Positions 50,176-60,812 are shown, counted from the stretch's first letter. The stretch: 64,000 nucleotides of DNA from Budorcas taxicolor (GCF_023091745.1 NC_068926.1:51236001-51300000); one strand, 5' to 3'. Made by a program: numbers and translations. Notes: a model not told the origin generated them from the sequence alone.

Positions 50176-50844
50176 CATCAGCCCCCCATGGCCAGAGCAC
50201 ACAGTAGGACACATGGAAGGTGTGAAAAGTCCAGGAAGTGTGCCTGGATTCGTGCACCTCTGAGTTGGCAGACAGGGATGGGAACCAGGATTGCTGGGTT
50301 CCGGAGATTTGGGGTTTCTCCGTCTCCTGCTTATTTTCTTAGGCTACCAAGTTGTTACCATCAGTTCTGTCTTCTTGACTCCCCAAGGGATGACAAAGGC
50401 CTGGCAGGAAAGCAAAGTAAACTCTCCAAGGCCATAAAAAAACAAAGGGTGATTGTGCGGGCTCCTAGCTGCAGCCTCAGAAGCAGGTGTTGTGGGGTGC
50501 CTGGCTGTGTGTGGCGCCAGCTGAGGTCAGTGCCTTGCATCCAAGAGGTGCTGACTGTTCCCACAACTGAGTTGCTTTGTACAGTTGGAGGTGGGATGGC
50601 ATAGCCCATGCTTAACCTCTGGGACTTGTCGTGGTTCCTCCCTGCCCTTGAGTGTTTGGAGGAGAAGGAGAAAAGTAGGAGGTAGATGGAGAAGCAAGAA
50701 ACATGAACACTTTCATCCCAGAGGCCCTGAAAATGCTGGGTCCAGCTGTGGACAGAGGTCCCAGATCTAGAATGATGAGAGGTTACCTTCTGCTCTGCGC
50801 CACAGGAACCAGGCACTCCTGATCCATCAGGCTGAGTAAGATAC
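50176..50844. other. Repeat-poor stretch
   Basis: Unique DNA. Frames on both strands (50188-50604 plus, 50361-50846 minus) conflict and have no recognisable domain. Confidence 0.4.
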
Positions 50845-51410
50845 ACCCCTCTTCAGGCCCTGCAAGATCTGCAACGCCCCCCCTCCTCCCACTGCTTCCC
50901 AGCTATTCCCTGACTGTGCAAGTGTGTACCTGCCTTAGGGCTGTTGCACTTACGGTTTCCAATACCAGGTATTCTCTTCCCTAAGGTATTCACAAGACTC
51001 AGTTCCTCTCTTTATCTCCATCTCTGTTCAAATGGAGCAGCAGCTCTTCCCAGCACTCCTTTCCTTCTGTACTACTTCTGCTTTTTTTTTCAAGATTTTT
51101 TTTTTTGGATGTGAACCATTTTTAAAGTCATTATTGAATTTTTTTAAACAATATTGCTTGTTTTGTGTTTAGGTTTTTTGGCTGCAAGCCACGGGAGATC
51201 TTAGCTCTCTGATCAGGGATCGAACCTGCACCCCCTGTAATGGAAGGCGAAGCATTAACCCATGGATCACCAGGGAAATCCCTACTTTAGTTTTCATCAT
51301 GGTACTCATCAGGATATTGTATTTGTTTGTTTGCTGTCTTTCTCCCTCTAGTCAGTTTCCTAGAGGCAGAGACCTGACCTCATCTGTCTTGTTTACCCTT
51401 ATGCTGGAAA
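50845..51410 (+). repeat. L2 LINE 3' region, split by CHR
   Basis: cttcaggccctgcaagatct, cttagggctgttgcacttac, tattctcttccctaaggtat; after the SINE, tgctgtctttctccctctag, gtttcctagaggcagagacc, catctgtcttgtttaccctt. Confidence 0.7.
51088..51284 (-). mobile_element. CHR-type SINE in L2
   Basis: ggttttttggctgcaagcca, cgggagatcttagctctctg, atcagggatcgaacctgcac, cattaacccatggatcacca, gggaaatccc; left part is a long A/T-rich tail. Confidence 0.85.
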
Positions 51411-52229
51411 AAAAAAACAAACATATATATATATATATGCATCTCCAGACGATGTAAGGTGACTCCCTTTTATACAATGGGAGGGTTTCTCTCCCAATGC
51501 TTTTGGTAAGTATAAAAGTTTTGGGGTACAAATTAAATAGTCAAATGTTTATTTGCACGTTTATATTAGTAATAGAGTAATAACCATGCCTAACTACATT
51601 TATTTAAGGTCACATGTTAAATAACTAATATAATACATTAAGAAATATGTCTTTTTGTTCTGGGCTTACATTCATGAAATAATGTGCTTTGAGCCCTCCA
51701 CATGTACCCTTGACATTGTGTTCTGAATCATCAAATAGAGTTTGGCCAAGACCATCTGCTCCCCGTACGTCTAGAACTTTTCAGACACGGCATTTTTTGA
51801 ATCTGCATATGATGCAGCCACTGGAAATGTTATCCCAGGCCACAAATACCCTTTTGCATAAATTAGGACACTGCTTGTTTCATTTGCTTTGTGGTGTATA
51901 TTATTGATGAGCTCCAGCAAGGAATGCTTCCTATATTACTTTTTAAAGTGACCTTTAAAAGGTTTGTTTATAGTGACATCCAACACCTATGAATGCAAAC
52001 TTCATAATGGCGAGATCGGATTAAATTTCTTGGCGTTCTCTCTGAATAAATGTCTCGGGGATATGACATAAGAATCCCACACATCGTAATTTGAGGTGGT
52101 TTCAGGCAGAGGCTGTGGATCTCACCTGGTGATTTATTTTGAATCTCCTGGGGGAACGTCTTTACCTACATGGATGTCCCTGGGTTCTGCCAATAAATCA
52201 ACGGAACCAAAATTCTGGGTGATGAGGAA
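51411..52229. other. AT-rich stretch of unknown origin
   Basis: About 800 bases without a recognisable SINE, L2, MIR, L1 or LTR, preceded by (TA)n at 51422-51438. It may be a degraded DNA transposon or unique conserved DNA; frames are short. Confidence 0.4.
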
Positions 52230-52246
52230 CAGGCATCTGCAGTTCT

Positions 52247-52761
52247 TTCCTTAAAAAAGAAAAAAAAAGATATTTATTTATTTATTTGGCTGCGTGGGAG
52301 GGATGGTGGTCTTAGGGGCTTCCCAGTTGGTGCTAGTGGTAAAGAACCCACCTGCTAATGCAGGAGACAATAAGAGATGCAGGTTCAACATCTGGGTTGG
52401 GAAGAACCCCTGGAGGAGGGCATGGCAGCCCACTCCATTATTCTTGCCTAGTGAATCCCATGGACAGAGGAGCCTGGAGGGCTACAGTCCACAGGGTTGC
52501 ACAGAGTCAGACACAACTGAAGCTACTTAGCACGTACGCATGTGGGGTCTTAGTTGTGATACTCGGGATCTTTCCGTTGCAGTGCTGGGGCTTCTCTCTA
52601 GCTGTGCCTGATGGGCTCCAAAGCACCAAGGCTCCATAGTTGAGGCACAAGAGCTTAGTTGCCCCACAGCATGTGGGATTTTAGTTCCCCAACCAGGGAT
52701 TGAACCTGTGTCCTCTGTATTGGAAGGTGGATTCTTAACCACTGGACCACCAGGGAAGTCC
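52247..52761 (-). mobile_element. CHR-type SINE with 17-bp TSD, split by Bov-tA
   Basis: Left part: A-rich then tatttatttatttatttggc. Right part from 52546: ggtcttagttgtgatactcg, tgtgcctgatgggctccaaa, aaccagggattgaacctgtg, accaccagggaagtcc. TSD caggcatctgcagttct (52230-52246) and caggcatctacagttct (52762-52778), one mismatch. Confidence 0.93.
52313..52545 (+). mobile_element. Bov-tA SINE nested in CHR
   Basis: gggcttcccagttggtgctag, ggttcaacatctgggttggg, attattcttgcctagtgaat, cagacacaactgaagctact. A short ggtctta at each side may be its TSD. Confidence 0.9.
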
Positions 52762-52824
52762 CAGGCATCTACAGTTCTAAAATGATGACTCTAATATCTA
52801 GCCAGGCTGAGACCCATGAGGGTC

Positions 52825-52880
52825 TGACAGACTAGTGGTTGATATGACAGACTAGTGGTTGATATGACAGACTAGTGGTT
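52825..52880. repeat. 20-bp tandem repeat, 2.8 copies
   Basis: Unit tgacagactagtggttgata at 52825-52844, 52845-52864 and 52865-52880 (partial), without mismatches. The last copy runs into the start of a MER5-like element. Confidence 0.95.
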
Positions 52881-53041
52881 CCCAAAGTGTGGTCCTCAGC
52901 CTCCAGCATCAGCTCTAGGGGAACTTAACAGAAATGCGCTTCTCGGCCCCAGTCCATACCCACTGAATCACACATCTGGGGGTGGGGCCCAGCAATCTCC
53001 ACCTGGAGGGTTTTCACAAGCCCTCCAGGGAATCCTGATGC
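52866..53041 (+). mobile_element. MER5-type hAT-Charlie element
   Basis: Left end cagactagtggttcccaaag, then cccactgaatcacacatctg, ggggtggggcccagcaatct and gccctccagggaatcctgat. Non-autonomous, no coding capacity. Confidence 0.75.
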
Positions 53042-53419
53042 TTAGATTAAGGAATGGCTCCAAACCAGGCATCTCAGAGCACCAGGAGCAGCAGAGTTTA
53101 CCCCGCCTGGAGGCAGAGAGCTGGACTTTCGTCCCTTGCCCCAGCCAGTACAGGCAGACGACAGTGCCGGGAGTTGTTTGCTCCGGACTAGGAGACGAGC
53201 AGGCTCCGGTAGCACTAAGTCAGCCTTCAGAGGAAGGTCCCGGGTGTGGGCCATCAGAGGCCAAGTTCACAGAACCTGGGAAAGAAGGCACAGATTTTGT
53301 GAAAGGCCTCCTGGGGATCAGGACAGGACACTAACAGGGTTCTCTGTACCAGGGTAGGAAGGAGCTGGAATGTTCGGCCTCTACTGGGGAGGCAGCCTCT
53401 CTCATCGAGAGCAAGTCTG
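53042..53419. other. No recognisable feature
   Basis: Unique DNA; frame 53038-53334 lacks domains. Confidence 0.4.
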
Positions 53420-53699
53420 AGAATTCCCTGGAGGTCCAGTGATTAGGAATCTGTCTGCCAATGCAGGGGACACAGGTTCGATCCCTGGTCCAGGAGGATT
53501 TCAGATGCCACGGGGCAACGAAGCCCTGCAGCTATCGAAGCCTGCATGCCTAGAGCCTGTGCTCCGCAACAAGAGAAGCCACAGCAATGAGAAGCCCATG
53601 CATTCCAACAAAATCAGTCTCCGCTCACTGCAACTAGAGACTGTGTTGCAACACTGAAGAGCCAGTGCAGCTAAAAATAAAATAAATAAATAATAAAAC
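53420..53699 (+). mobile_element. CHR-type SINE, long form
   Basis: gagaattccctggaggtcca, aggttcgatccctggtccag, tgccacggggcaacgaagcc, tgtgctccgcaacaagagaa, then gaagagccagtgcagctaa and an (AAAT)n tail. Confidence 0.92.
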
Positions 53700-54124
53700 A
53701 GTCTCTTATCCCTAAGGAGAGGTGACAGGAGGCCAAAGGGGGAAATAAAACAGCAAATCCAGGGAGAATGGCTATTGGGTGAGCAAACAACAGCATCATC
53801 GAAAGATCAAACCGCCAGATGGACCACACTTGACCTCAGCTGGCCTCTATGGCTGGGCCAAGGGGATACCGAGCACCTTCTCCCCATCCTTCTCATCCTT
53901 TGGGGGACTACCTGGGGCTTCCTCTGCCCCACTCACTGCCCTTGGATTCATCCAGCCCGGAAGGGTGGGGGCCAACTGAACTTGAGATGCACCCACTGAA
54001 AGGGGAAGTCCTGTCAGCATTGCTCACCACCCTGCATTACAAAAAGCTGTCCAAAAAGAACAGGAATCTCGAGGAGGTGGGGGTGGAAGTTCCCTTGACT
54101 TCTCTCTTCAGCCAGCACCGGGAA

Positions 54125-54330
54125 AAAAAAATGGAAGGTTACAAATGGATTACTGGCCTCGGTCTATTAGTTCTCTTTAATTCCTCTTGCAGTCATAAAG
54201 GGAGAGGTTATTAACATGAGGTGGCTGGTAATAAGCTAATTATGGGGCCGGCAGATCAGGAGTGTGAGGAGAGGCCAAGCCGGGCCCCGGGTTTCCTCTG
54301 AGTGAACGGTTCTGAATGATTATGGGTGTC
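54125..54330. other. Candidate conserved noncoding element
   Basis: AT-rich motifs cluster: GGATTAC, TTTAATTC, CATAAAG, TTATTAACAT, GTAATAAGCTAATTATGG (54228-54245) and GAATGATTATGG. The density of TAAT cores resembles homeodomain-bound developmental enhancers. Conservation is unverified. Confidence 0.3.
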
Positions 54331-54731
54331 ACCAAGCCATCGCCAGCCAGCTGTGCCACGGACCTGTTATTTACTTGGCACTTTGGGTGGGGCACTAATG
54401 CTCAGACAGGTGTCTTTAAACTCCCTGGCCCCAAAAGCCTCCTTTCAGCCCAAGATGTGTGACAGGAACTCAAGGAAACTGTGGAAAACGCAGAGACCCA
54501 AGGAGACAGGATGCTGGGTTTGCCTCCACTTTCCTTGACTCAGTCACCTTGGCAGTGAGACCAGGAATTTGCTTTCTCTCCCTTGATGGACAGGCTTTTG
54601 GCTTGCCTTGTGGTGGGTTGTGGCCCCCATGTCTCACTGGAACTGTGTGGAAGGAGAAACGTGTGGGAGAGGCTGCCGAGGCCTGAGTGTGTGTGTGAGG
54701 GGGAGAGGGAGGCAAATGAGGACTTAAGGTT

Positions 54732-54748
54732 GTGGGTTCAAGTCCCAC
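54732..54748 (+). other. Isolated tRNA-like T-arm and B-box
   Basis: gtgggttcaagtcccac folds as a perfect 5-bp stem around a 7-base loop TTCAAGT, identical in form to a tRNA T-arm with B-box. No convincing A-box, anticodon arm or acceptor pairing is visible upstream, so this is not a tRNA gene; a decayed tRNA pseudogene or tRNA-derived SINE is possible. Confidence 0.4.
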
Positions 54749-55009
54749 CAAAGGCCCTGGGTTATGACTCTTGGGCCCCAAGCCAACAGAGGAAGGACGA
54801 GAGGCATAGATGACTCATGGCTGTGTGTCCCCAACACAAGCTGGACGACTTTCCAGACCACAGTGGTTTGTCTGGGACTTTCTGGGTTTTAGCACGAAAG
54901 CTCCCACGTCCTGGGAAGCCCCTCTGTCCCGGGCAAACTGGCATGATTGGTCACCCTATTCCAGATGTCCCAAGCAAGAGAGCTGCCTGGAGATGATGGG
55001 GATGGCCTG

Positions 55010-55470
55010 GGAGTCAGACAGATCAGGATCTGGACTCCGTTACCTCCACTGACCCTGTGAAAGATAGAACCAGTGACCCTCATACACATCAGTCTGCTAC
55101 TGCTGCTGCGGGCGTGCTCGGTCATGTCTGACTCTTTGCGACCCAGTGGACTGTAGCCTTCCAGCCTCCTCTCTCCATGGGAGTCTCCAGGCAAGAATAC
55201 TGGAGTGGGTTGCCATTTCCTTCTCCAGGGGATCTTCCTGACCCAGGGATCGAACCCACGTCTCTTGCATCTCCTGCATTGGCAGGTGAGTTCTTTACCA
55301 ACTGTGCCACCTGGGAAGCCCAGCACATCTATTTCCCACCTGACAAATGGGTGGGGAAAAAGTCATGTCAAAGAATCAGTGGGAAAGTCAATGGAGTAAT
55401 GGATGGAAATGTAAGTGCCTGGAATAGAGTGAGGTTCAGAAATAGCATTCATTTTTGTTGGTTTCCTCAT
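55010..55470 (+). repeat. MIR SINE, split by Bov-tA
   Basis: Left: gagtcagacagatcaggatc, tggactccgttacctccac. Right: cccacctgacaaatgggtgg, aatggagtaatggatggaaa, tgtaagtgcctggaatagag. These are consecutive MIR parts. Confidence 0.6.
55093..55321 (-). mobile_element. Bov-tA SINE in MIR
   Basis: Starts with CTGCTACTGCTGCTG, then cggtcatgtctgactctttg, aggcaagaatactggagtgg, gggatcttcctgacccaggg, gtgccacctgggaagccc. Confidence 0.92.
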
Positions 55471-55571
55471 TGTCGATTGTGGGAGACCAAGATGAAGGCC
55501 TCTTGGAGACAGAAATTAACAGCGAGGGAGCTGCCCTTGACTTCAGGGAAGAAAATTAAGAAAATCAGAGG

Positions 55572-55747
55572 CAGGGACTTCCCTGGTGGTCCAGTGGCTA
55601 AGACTCTACACTCCCAAAGCAGGGGTCTGGTGTTCAATCCCTGGTCAGGGAACTAGATCCCACATATCACAGCTAAAAGACCCTGCATGCTGCAACTAAG
55701 ACCTGGTGGAGTTGAATAAATAAATAAAGAAAATAAACATTACAAAA
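55572..55747 (+). mobile_element. CHR-type SINE with exact 14-bp TSD
   Basis: gacttccctggtggtccagt, ggtgttcaatccctggtcag, aactagatcccacatatcac, gactctacactcccaaagc. TSD aagaaaatcagagg is exact at 55558-55571 and 55748-55761, implying a recent copy by the standards of this family. Confidence 0.94.
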
Positions 55748-56034
55748 AAGAAAATCAGAGGAATGTTCACAAAGACGTGCACTGGGCAGGTGTTTGTTAC
55801 AACATTACATGGAATGAAAAGACTGATACATTCTTAGGCCTTTCTGTAGGGGACTGGCTGATGAGGCAGGATTTATCTGGACAGTATGGGTTACTACACA
55901 GCTCGGGAAGAGCATGGAGGTGATGTGAAACTGATACAGAATAAGCTCCAATTATAGAGCATTCAGTGAATATTCAAGAAGCAAAATGGTGTGTATAGAA
56001 GTCTATGTTTGTGTTAAAAAAAAAAAGGAGAGTA

Positions 56035-56940
56035 TGATTGCTCATCAAGGAAATGTACATTAAAACCACAATGAGACACCACTTCACATCCATCAGGATG
56101 AGTACTGCAAAGAAAAAAAAAGAAACAGAAAAGAAACGTTGGTGAGGCTGTGGAGGAAGTGGAACCCTCATGCATTGCCGGTGAGAATGTAAAATGGTGC
56201 AGCCACTGTGAAAAATAGTATGGCAGTTTGAAATGTTAAACACAGAATGACTCTATGACTCAGCAATTCCAGTTCTGGGTGTATGTCCAGAAAGAACCCA
56301 AACCAGGGATTCAAATAAATCCATATAACATGAATGTTCACAGCAGTACTGTTCACAAGGGCCAAAAGAGAAAACATCCCAAATGTCCATCGATAGATGA
56401 AAGGGCCAACAAATTGTGGTTTTATCCATACAGGTGGAATATTTTTCAGCCATAAAAAGGAATGAAGTACTGGTACAGGCTACAGCATGGATGAACTGCA
56501 AAAATACCATGCTAATTGAAAGAAGCCAGTCATAAAAAAAGAGAAGCCAGTCATAAAAGGCCACATCCTGATAGGAAATATCCAGAATAGGTAAATCTAT
56601 CTCGGAGTGGGGAAGATCCCCTGGGGGAAAGCATGGCAACCCACTCCAGTATTCTTGCCTGGGAAATCCCACAGACAGAGGAGCCTGGTGGGCTACAGTC
56701 CGTGGAGTTGCAAAGAGCTGGACACCACTGAAGCAATGTAGTACAGCACATAGAGATAGGAAGCAGGTTGGTGATTACCAGGGACTGGGGGAGGGGAGAA
56801 ATGGAGAATGACTGCTTCACGGGTACCGGTTTTGTTTGGAGTGATGAAAATGGTCTAGAACTAGATAGCGGTGATAACTGTGAATATGCGAAATGTCATG
56901 GGTGATAAATTTATGTTATGAATACTTTACCACACATACA
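56035..56940 (+). repeat. L1 inserted in an older L1, split by Bov-tA
   Basis: catcaaggaaatgtacatta, aaaccacaatgagacaccac, gaatgtaaaatggtgcagcc, ggaatatttttcagccataa, ggttggtgattaccagggac, gtgatgaaaatggtctagaa. Contains a short duplication gaagccagtcataaaa (56522-56537 and 56542-56557). Confidence 0.75.
56600..56745 (+). mobile_element. Bov-tA SINE, 5'-truncated
   Basis: Begins at ggggaagatcccctggggg and continues through ccagtattcttgcctgggaa and gggctacagtccgtggagtt to ggacaccactgaagcaatg. The tRNA-like head is absent. Confidence 0.88.
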
Positions 56941-57160
56941 AATAATGTCAGGAAGAGGATGTATACAAATTCATACATACACACAAACATATATCTTTGG
57001 AAATGTACATAATATCGCTGGAAGGAAAAGCAGATAACTGTGGCTGTCCTAGGGGAGGGGAAGTCAGGGGGCCAGAAGTCCAGGGGAAGAGATCTTTGGA
57101 CCTGTTGAAACTTGTTTTATCATATGTATGTGTTACTTTTAACAAGTAATAAGGTATTCA

Positions 57161-57909
57161 GGTGAATTTTGCAAGATGAAGAATGTCAGAAATTGAGGGG
57201 AAATACTGAGATGTTAAAAGATGGATCCCTTGTGTGGGGCGAGGGGGTCGTGTGTTCAGGCAGCAGTAAGAACACTGAATCACGAATCCCTGTTGCAGCT
57301 CTGCCTTCACCACAGAGGACAAATGTTCTTTCAAATACCACGGTAGAAAGACAAGTTCTACAGAGAGAGTTGAATTCGTGGTTGGCTGGGAGACAGTAAA
57401 AAAAAAAAAAAAAGACACAAGAGAAGAGCCTGAAGATGGGCAAAGACCTGGATTTTCTAAAAGGGGAAAATAATATGGAGTCTGGAATCCCCAGATGGGG
57501 TATGTCTGACAGCCAGAGTTCTTAGCAGAATTCTGGAACAGAGCTTTACACAGATGGCTCGTGACTATTTAGAAGAAAATATGATAATCACGGGAAGCTA
57601 ACACAGGTTCACTAAGCTAGCTTGTGTTGACTGATATCAGTTTCCTGTTTTCATGGGGAGACCACCCTGGAAGAACAGATGGCCCCTTAGGACCCCACCC
57701 TCCTAAAGGATCTGTTGAATAGTGGTTTCATTATCTTTACAGTGGGAATTGGTGTCAAGCCCTTGATTGTCTGCCTTGTTTCTTTTGCATCTGCTTTATC
57801 TGACAATGCTATTCCTTTCCCACATGTTTTTAGGACATTTCCCTTAATGGTTGTTTGTCTATTTATAAGCTACTCAGACTTATTTGAATATTTATTTATT
57901 TACTTAAAC
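57161..57909. other. Unassigned, with an A-run
   Basis: A run of 16 A (57399-57414) divides two stretches of unknown origin. The left one could be a retroposed sequence with a poly-A tail, but neither a TSD nor a coding homologue is recognised. Confidence 0.35.
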
Positions 57910-58330
57910 CTGTACTAATCAAGAGTGTTTTGACTGCAAGGAAAAGAAATCCAATTCAAATAGCCTTAAGCAGAAATACTTTCAGGTATGGCTGGATCCA
58001 GGTGCTTAAATTGAGAATCTGTATCCTGTCATATGTTGGGTTTGCTTTCCTTTGTATTGGTTTCATTTTAAGGTTGGAGCTCTTCAAGTGGAGAAAAGAT
58101 TGTGCCAATAGCTGTACAGTTACCTCTTATCACCTTGGCAACCTGAGCAGCAGGGAAATGCTTCTTGCCTGAAAGCTCCAGTTACTGGGCCCGCTCTGAT
58201 TGGTCCAATCAATTCTTATACCCATTCCTGAAACAATCACCATGAGTCTGCCCAAGTTCGGCCATATCCTCTATCCAAATCACATTAGAGATTATTTTAT
58301 TTAGTAGCAGGGAAAGAAAGTTTCCCTAAA
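57910..58330 (+). repeat. Unnamed ancient repeat
   Basis: gtgttttgactgcaaggaaa, agaaatccaattcaaatagcc, ctgattggtccaatcaattc; similar in type to 36845-37130. Confidence 0.4.
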
Positions 58331-58339
58331 GGAGATGCT

Positions 58340-58530
58340 ATTATTGGGAAGAGAAGAAATGGATGCCTGTCAAGCAAAAACACAGCCTAATCAAATTATG
58401 ATTAATTATGCAAATATTGTGCATGGCAGGAAAGTCCTAACTGTTATCCCAAGGTCAAAATGAATCTGCTATTATCTCCCTGTGCTCCATGCCTTCATTA
58501 ATACAGAAAATAAGAGTTAACTAACTGATA
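58340..58530. other. Candidate conserved enhancer with octamer motif
   Basis: Contains ATTAATTATGCAAAT (58401-58415): a TAATTA homeodomain core overlapping the POU octamer ATGCAAAT (58408-58415), flanked by CAAATTATGATT and a later TTAATAC. No repeat is recognised. Enhancer function is inferred. Confidence 0.35.
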
Positions 58531-59419
58531 GTACTCTGGCTCATGAAAACTAGATGGTGATTTGGGGGGATCTGTTTGTATTTGGGTCATGCAGGTGAAT
58601 ACATACGAGGTCCTTCTGTCTAGAAGTGAAGGCTGCGCAGGAGAGGCGGAGGTGGGGTTACAAAAAGGCAGCTGCAGGCTGGGCAAGTAGGACTGAGAGC
58701 AGACAGATGGTGTCCAGAAAACACACAGTGTGACTACAGTCTCAGGCAGAAGCTGTCAACCTCTCCTCTTCTGCACACTCTGCTGGGCTTGGTAAGTCTC
58801 CTGGGTGTGCTGTGGTCAGAGGTGGGACCTGTGACTTCATGTCTTCCTGATTAAGACAGAGCAGAGCTTTAGATCTGGAATGCCAAGTAAATGTCATTCA
58901 AGCGCCAGCTGCAATTGTTTGCAAGCAACTCCCTTTGACATTGTGTTCCAAGGAATTAAAGGCTTTACCTGGAATCAATGGACTAGGGCTCGAGGATCGA
59001 TTAGCAATGCCTGTCCTGGGAGCAGAACGTGCAGGGATAGTAGGCTCGCCTCATGTTTGCTGACTGGGTTGGGTCTTCCCAAGGCTCTTCCAAAGAAAAG
59101 GGATGTCAAGAGGTCATCCCAGCAAGTGAAGACAGATTTACTTCCATTGAACGCTAAATGAAATAATCTCTAAGCAAACAGCACACTCTATGCACCGTCT
59201 GTTCTCCTAAGCATCTTTTCTTAGTCTGCATTATCAACAACAGGTGTTTGCTGTTCATTCGACTCCAACCACCAAAAATAGGCATGACAATAACGACAGA
59301 ATAAGACAGCTTCTAAGACTTCAGTCATTCCTGAAAATCTTCACATATTCATAAGCCAGTGTACCACTGACTCTATTGTCTAGCCAATATTTTTCTTCAA
59401 AGCGCTTTACCTTTCTAAA
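58531..59419. other. Repeat-poor stretch
   Basis: Unique DNA with E-box-like CAGCTG (58670, 58906), TTCAAGCG and AATTAAAGGC segments. No exon could be argued. Confidence 0.4.
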
Positions 59420-59479
59420 ACTTTTTATCAATGTATGTTAGACATACAGAAAAGGCATGGGGTTTTTCGTTTGTTTCTT

Positions 59480-59592
59480 TTGTTTCATTTTTTTTTCCCC
59501 ACCGCACAGCATGTGGTATCCTAATTCCCTGACCTGGGATCTACCTGCATAGGAAGTGCGAGTCTTAACCACTGGACCACCAGGCAAGTCCC
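59480..59592 (-). mobile_element. CHR-type SINE in L1
   Basis: accgcacagcatgtggtatc, ctaattccctgacctgggat, cttaaccactggaccaccag, gcaagtccc. Confidence 0.88.
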
Positions 59593-60024
59593 ATAGTCAC
59601 GGGTCTTAAATGTACAGCCTAAAGAATTTTCATAAAATGAACATATTGGTGTAAACCAGCACTCATTTCAAGGAAAACCACCTTCCTAAACCCCCACATG
59701 ACTCCCGCTGCCCAGACTTCTTTTCAGTCCCAAGGGCGACCACTACCCCATCCTGACTTTTAAACTACAGATAAATTTTGCTTCAGTTGGAAGTTTAAAT
59801 CAATAGAATCTTACAGTTTTGACTTCTTTGTGTTTGATTTCACCCATGTTGTTTTGTGTAATTGTGGTGTTGCCTACCATGGGGTAAATACAGCACAATT
59901 TATGTATCCATTCTAGGTTGGTGGGTATTGGGGAGAGTTTTTATTTTGGGATGTAATTAATAAACCTTGTATAAACATCTTTGTGCATGTGTTTTTTATG
60001 AACCCACGGACACTTTTCTATATG

Positions 60025-60254
60025 TATGCACGCAAGCTCAGTCACTCAGTTGTGTCTGACTCTTTGTGACCCCATGGACTGTAGCCTGCCAGGCTCCTCT
60101 GTCCATGGGATTTCCCAGGCAAGAATACTGGAGTGGATTGCCATTTGCTTCTCCAGGGGATCTTCCCAACTTGACCCAGAGATGGAACCTGTGTCTCCTG
60201 TGTCTGCCTGCCAAATCAGGCAGACTCTTTACCATTGCACCACCTGGGAAGCCC
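60025..60254 (-). mobile_element. Bov-tA SINE in L1
   Basis: gcacgcaagctcagtcactc, ccatggactgtagcctgcc, aggcaagaatactggagtgg, ttgcaccacctgggaagccc. An inserted ttgacccagag-type stretch sits beside the B-box. Confidence 0.92.
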
Positions 60255-60451
60255 AAAGGGTATATACCTGGGCTAGAAAGTGTTGGGGTCATAAGCGGGT
60301 GTGTGTTTAGATATAGTAGATAGAGTTTTCAAAGTGTTTGAACCATTTGATACTCCCACCCAAGTGTATGAAAACTTGGTGAAACTTAGTTTTTTTGTTT
60401 ATTTATTTTTAACTTATGTGTAATTATCTCAAAGGTCAGAACGGTGGGATA

Positions 60452-60569
60452 TAAACTTATTTATTTGGTTGCTTGGCTTGCAGGATCTTAGTTTCCCAAC
60501 CAGAGATCAAACCTGGGTCCTCAACAGTGAAAGCACTGAGTCCCAACCACTGGACTGCCAGGGAATTCC
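60452..60569 (-). mobile_element. CHR-type SINE
   Basis: acttatttatttggttgctt, gcaggatcttagtttcccaa, agtcccaaccactggactgc, cagggaattccc. Confidence 0.88.
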
Positions 60570-60581
60570 CTAGATAGTGAT

Positions 60582-60812
60582 TTAAAATTTTATTTATTTA
60601 TTTATTTGATTGCATCAGATTTTTATCAAGTCATGCGGGATCTTATATAGAGACACACGGACTGTCTAGCTGTGGTGTGCTGGCTCACTAGTTGTGGCTT
60701 TTCAGGCTTATTTGCTCTGCATTTAGGATCTTAGTGCCCTGACCAGGGATTGAACCCGTGTCCCCTGCATTGCAAGGTGGACTCTTAATCACTGGACCAC
60801 CAGGGAAGTCCC
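60582..60812 (-). mobile_element. CHR-type SINE, long form
   Basis: ttttatttatttatttattt, tagttgtggcttttcaggct, gatcttagtgccctgaccag, cttaatcactggaccaccag, ggaagtccc. Tandem with the preceding CHR, same orientation. Confidence 0.9.

Larger units (their letters stand above)
53700..55009. other. Longest repeat-poor block of the window
   Basis: About 1.3 kb without a recognisable interspersed repeat. A homeodomain-motif-rich segment and an isolated tRNA-like T-arm are listed separately. Several 60-120-residue frames on both strands lack domains, and no splice-bounded exon could be argued. Confidence 0.45.
55765..57160 (+). repeat. L1 3' region (older), split by a second L1
   Basis: Left piece to 56034: gtttgttacaacattacatgg, cctttctgtaggggactggc, gggttactacacagctcgg. 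Right piece from 56941: gatgtatacaaattcataca, taatatcgctggaaggaaaa, acttgttttatcatatgta. These are successive parts of an L1 3' UTR. Confidence 0.65.
59420..60390 (-). repeat. L1 3' region, split by CHR and Bov-tA
   Basis: tgtatgttagacatacagaa (59432-59451), after CHR ttaaatgtacagcctaaaga, aaccagcactcatttcaagg, caatagaatcttacagtttt, gtaattaataaaccttgtat, then after the SINE ggtatatacctgggctagaa and tgatactcccacccaagtg. Confidence 0.7.

Noticed and set aside
50361..50846. 161-residue minus-strand frame
   Set aside because: Opposes a 138-residue plus frame over the same DNA; neither has recognisable features.
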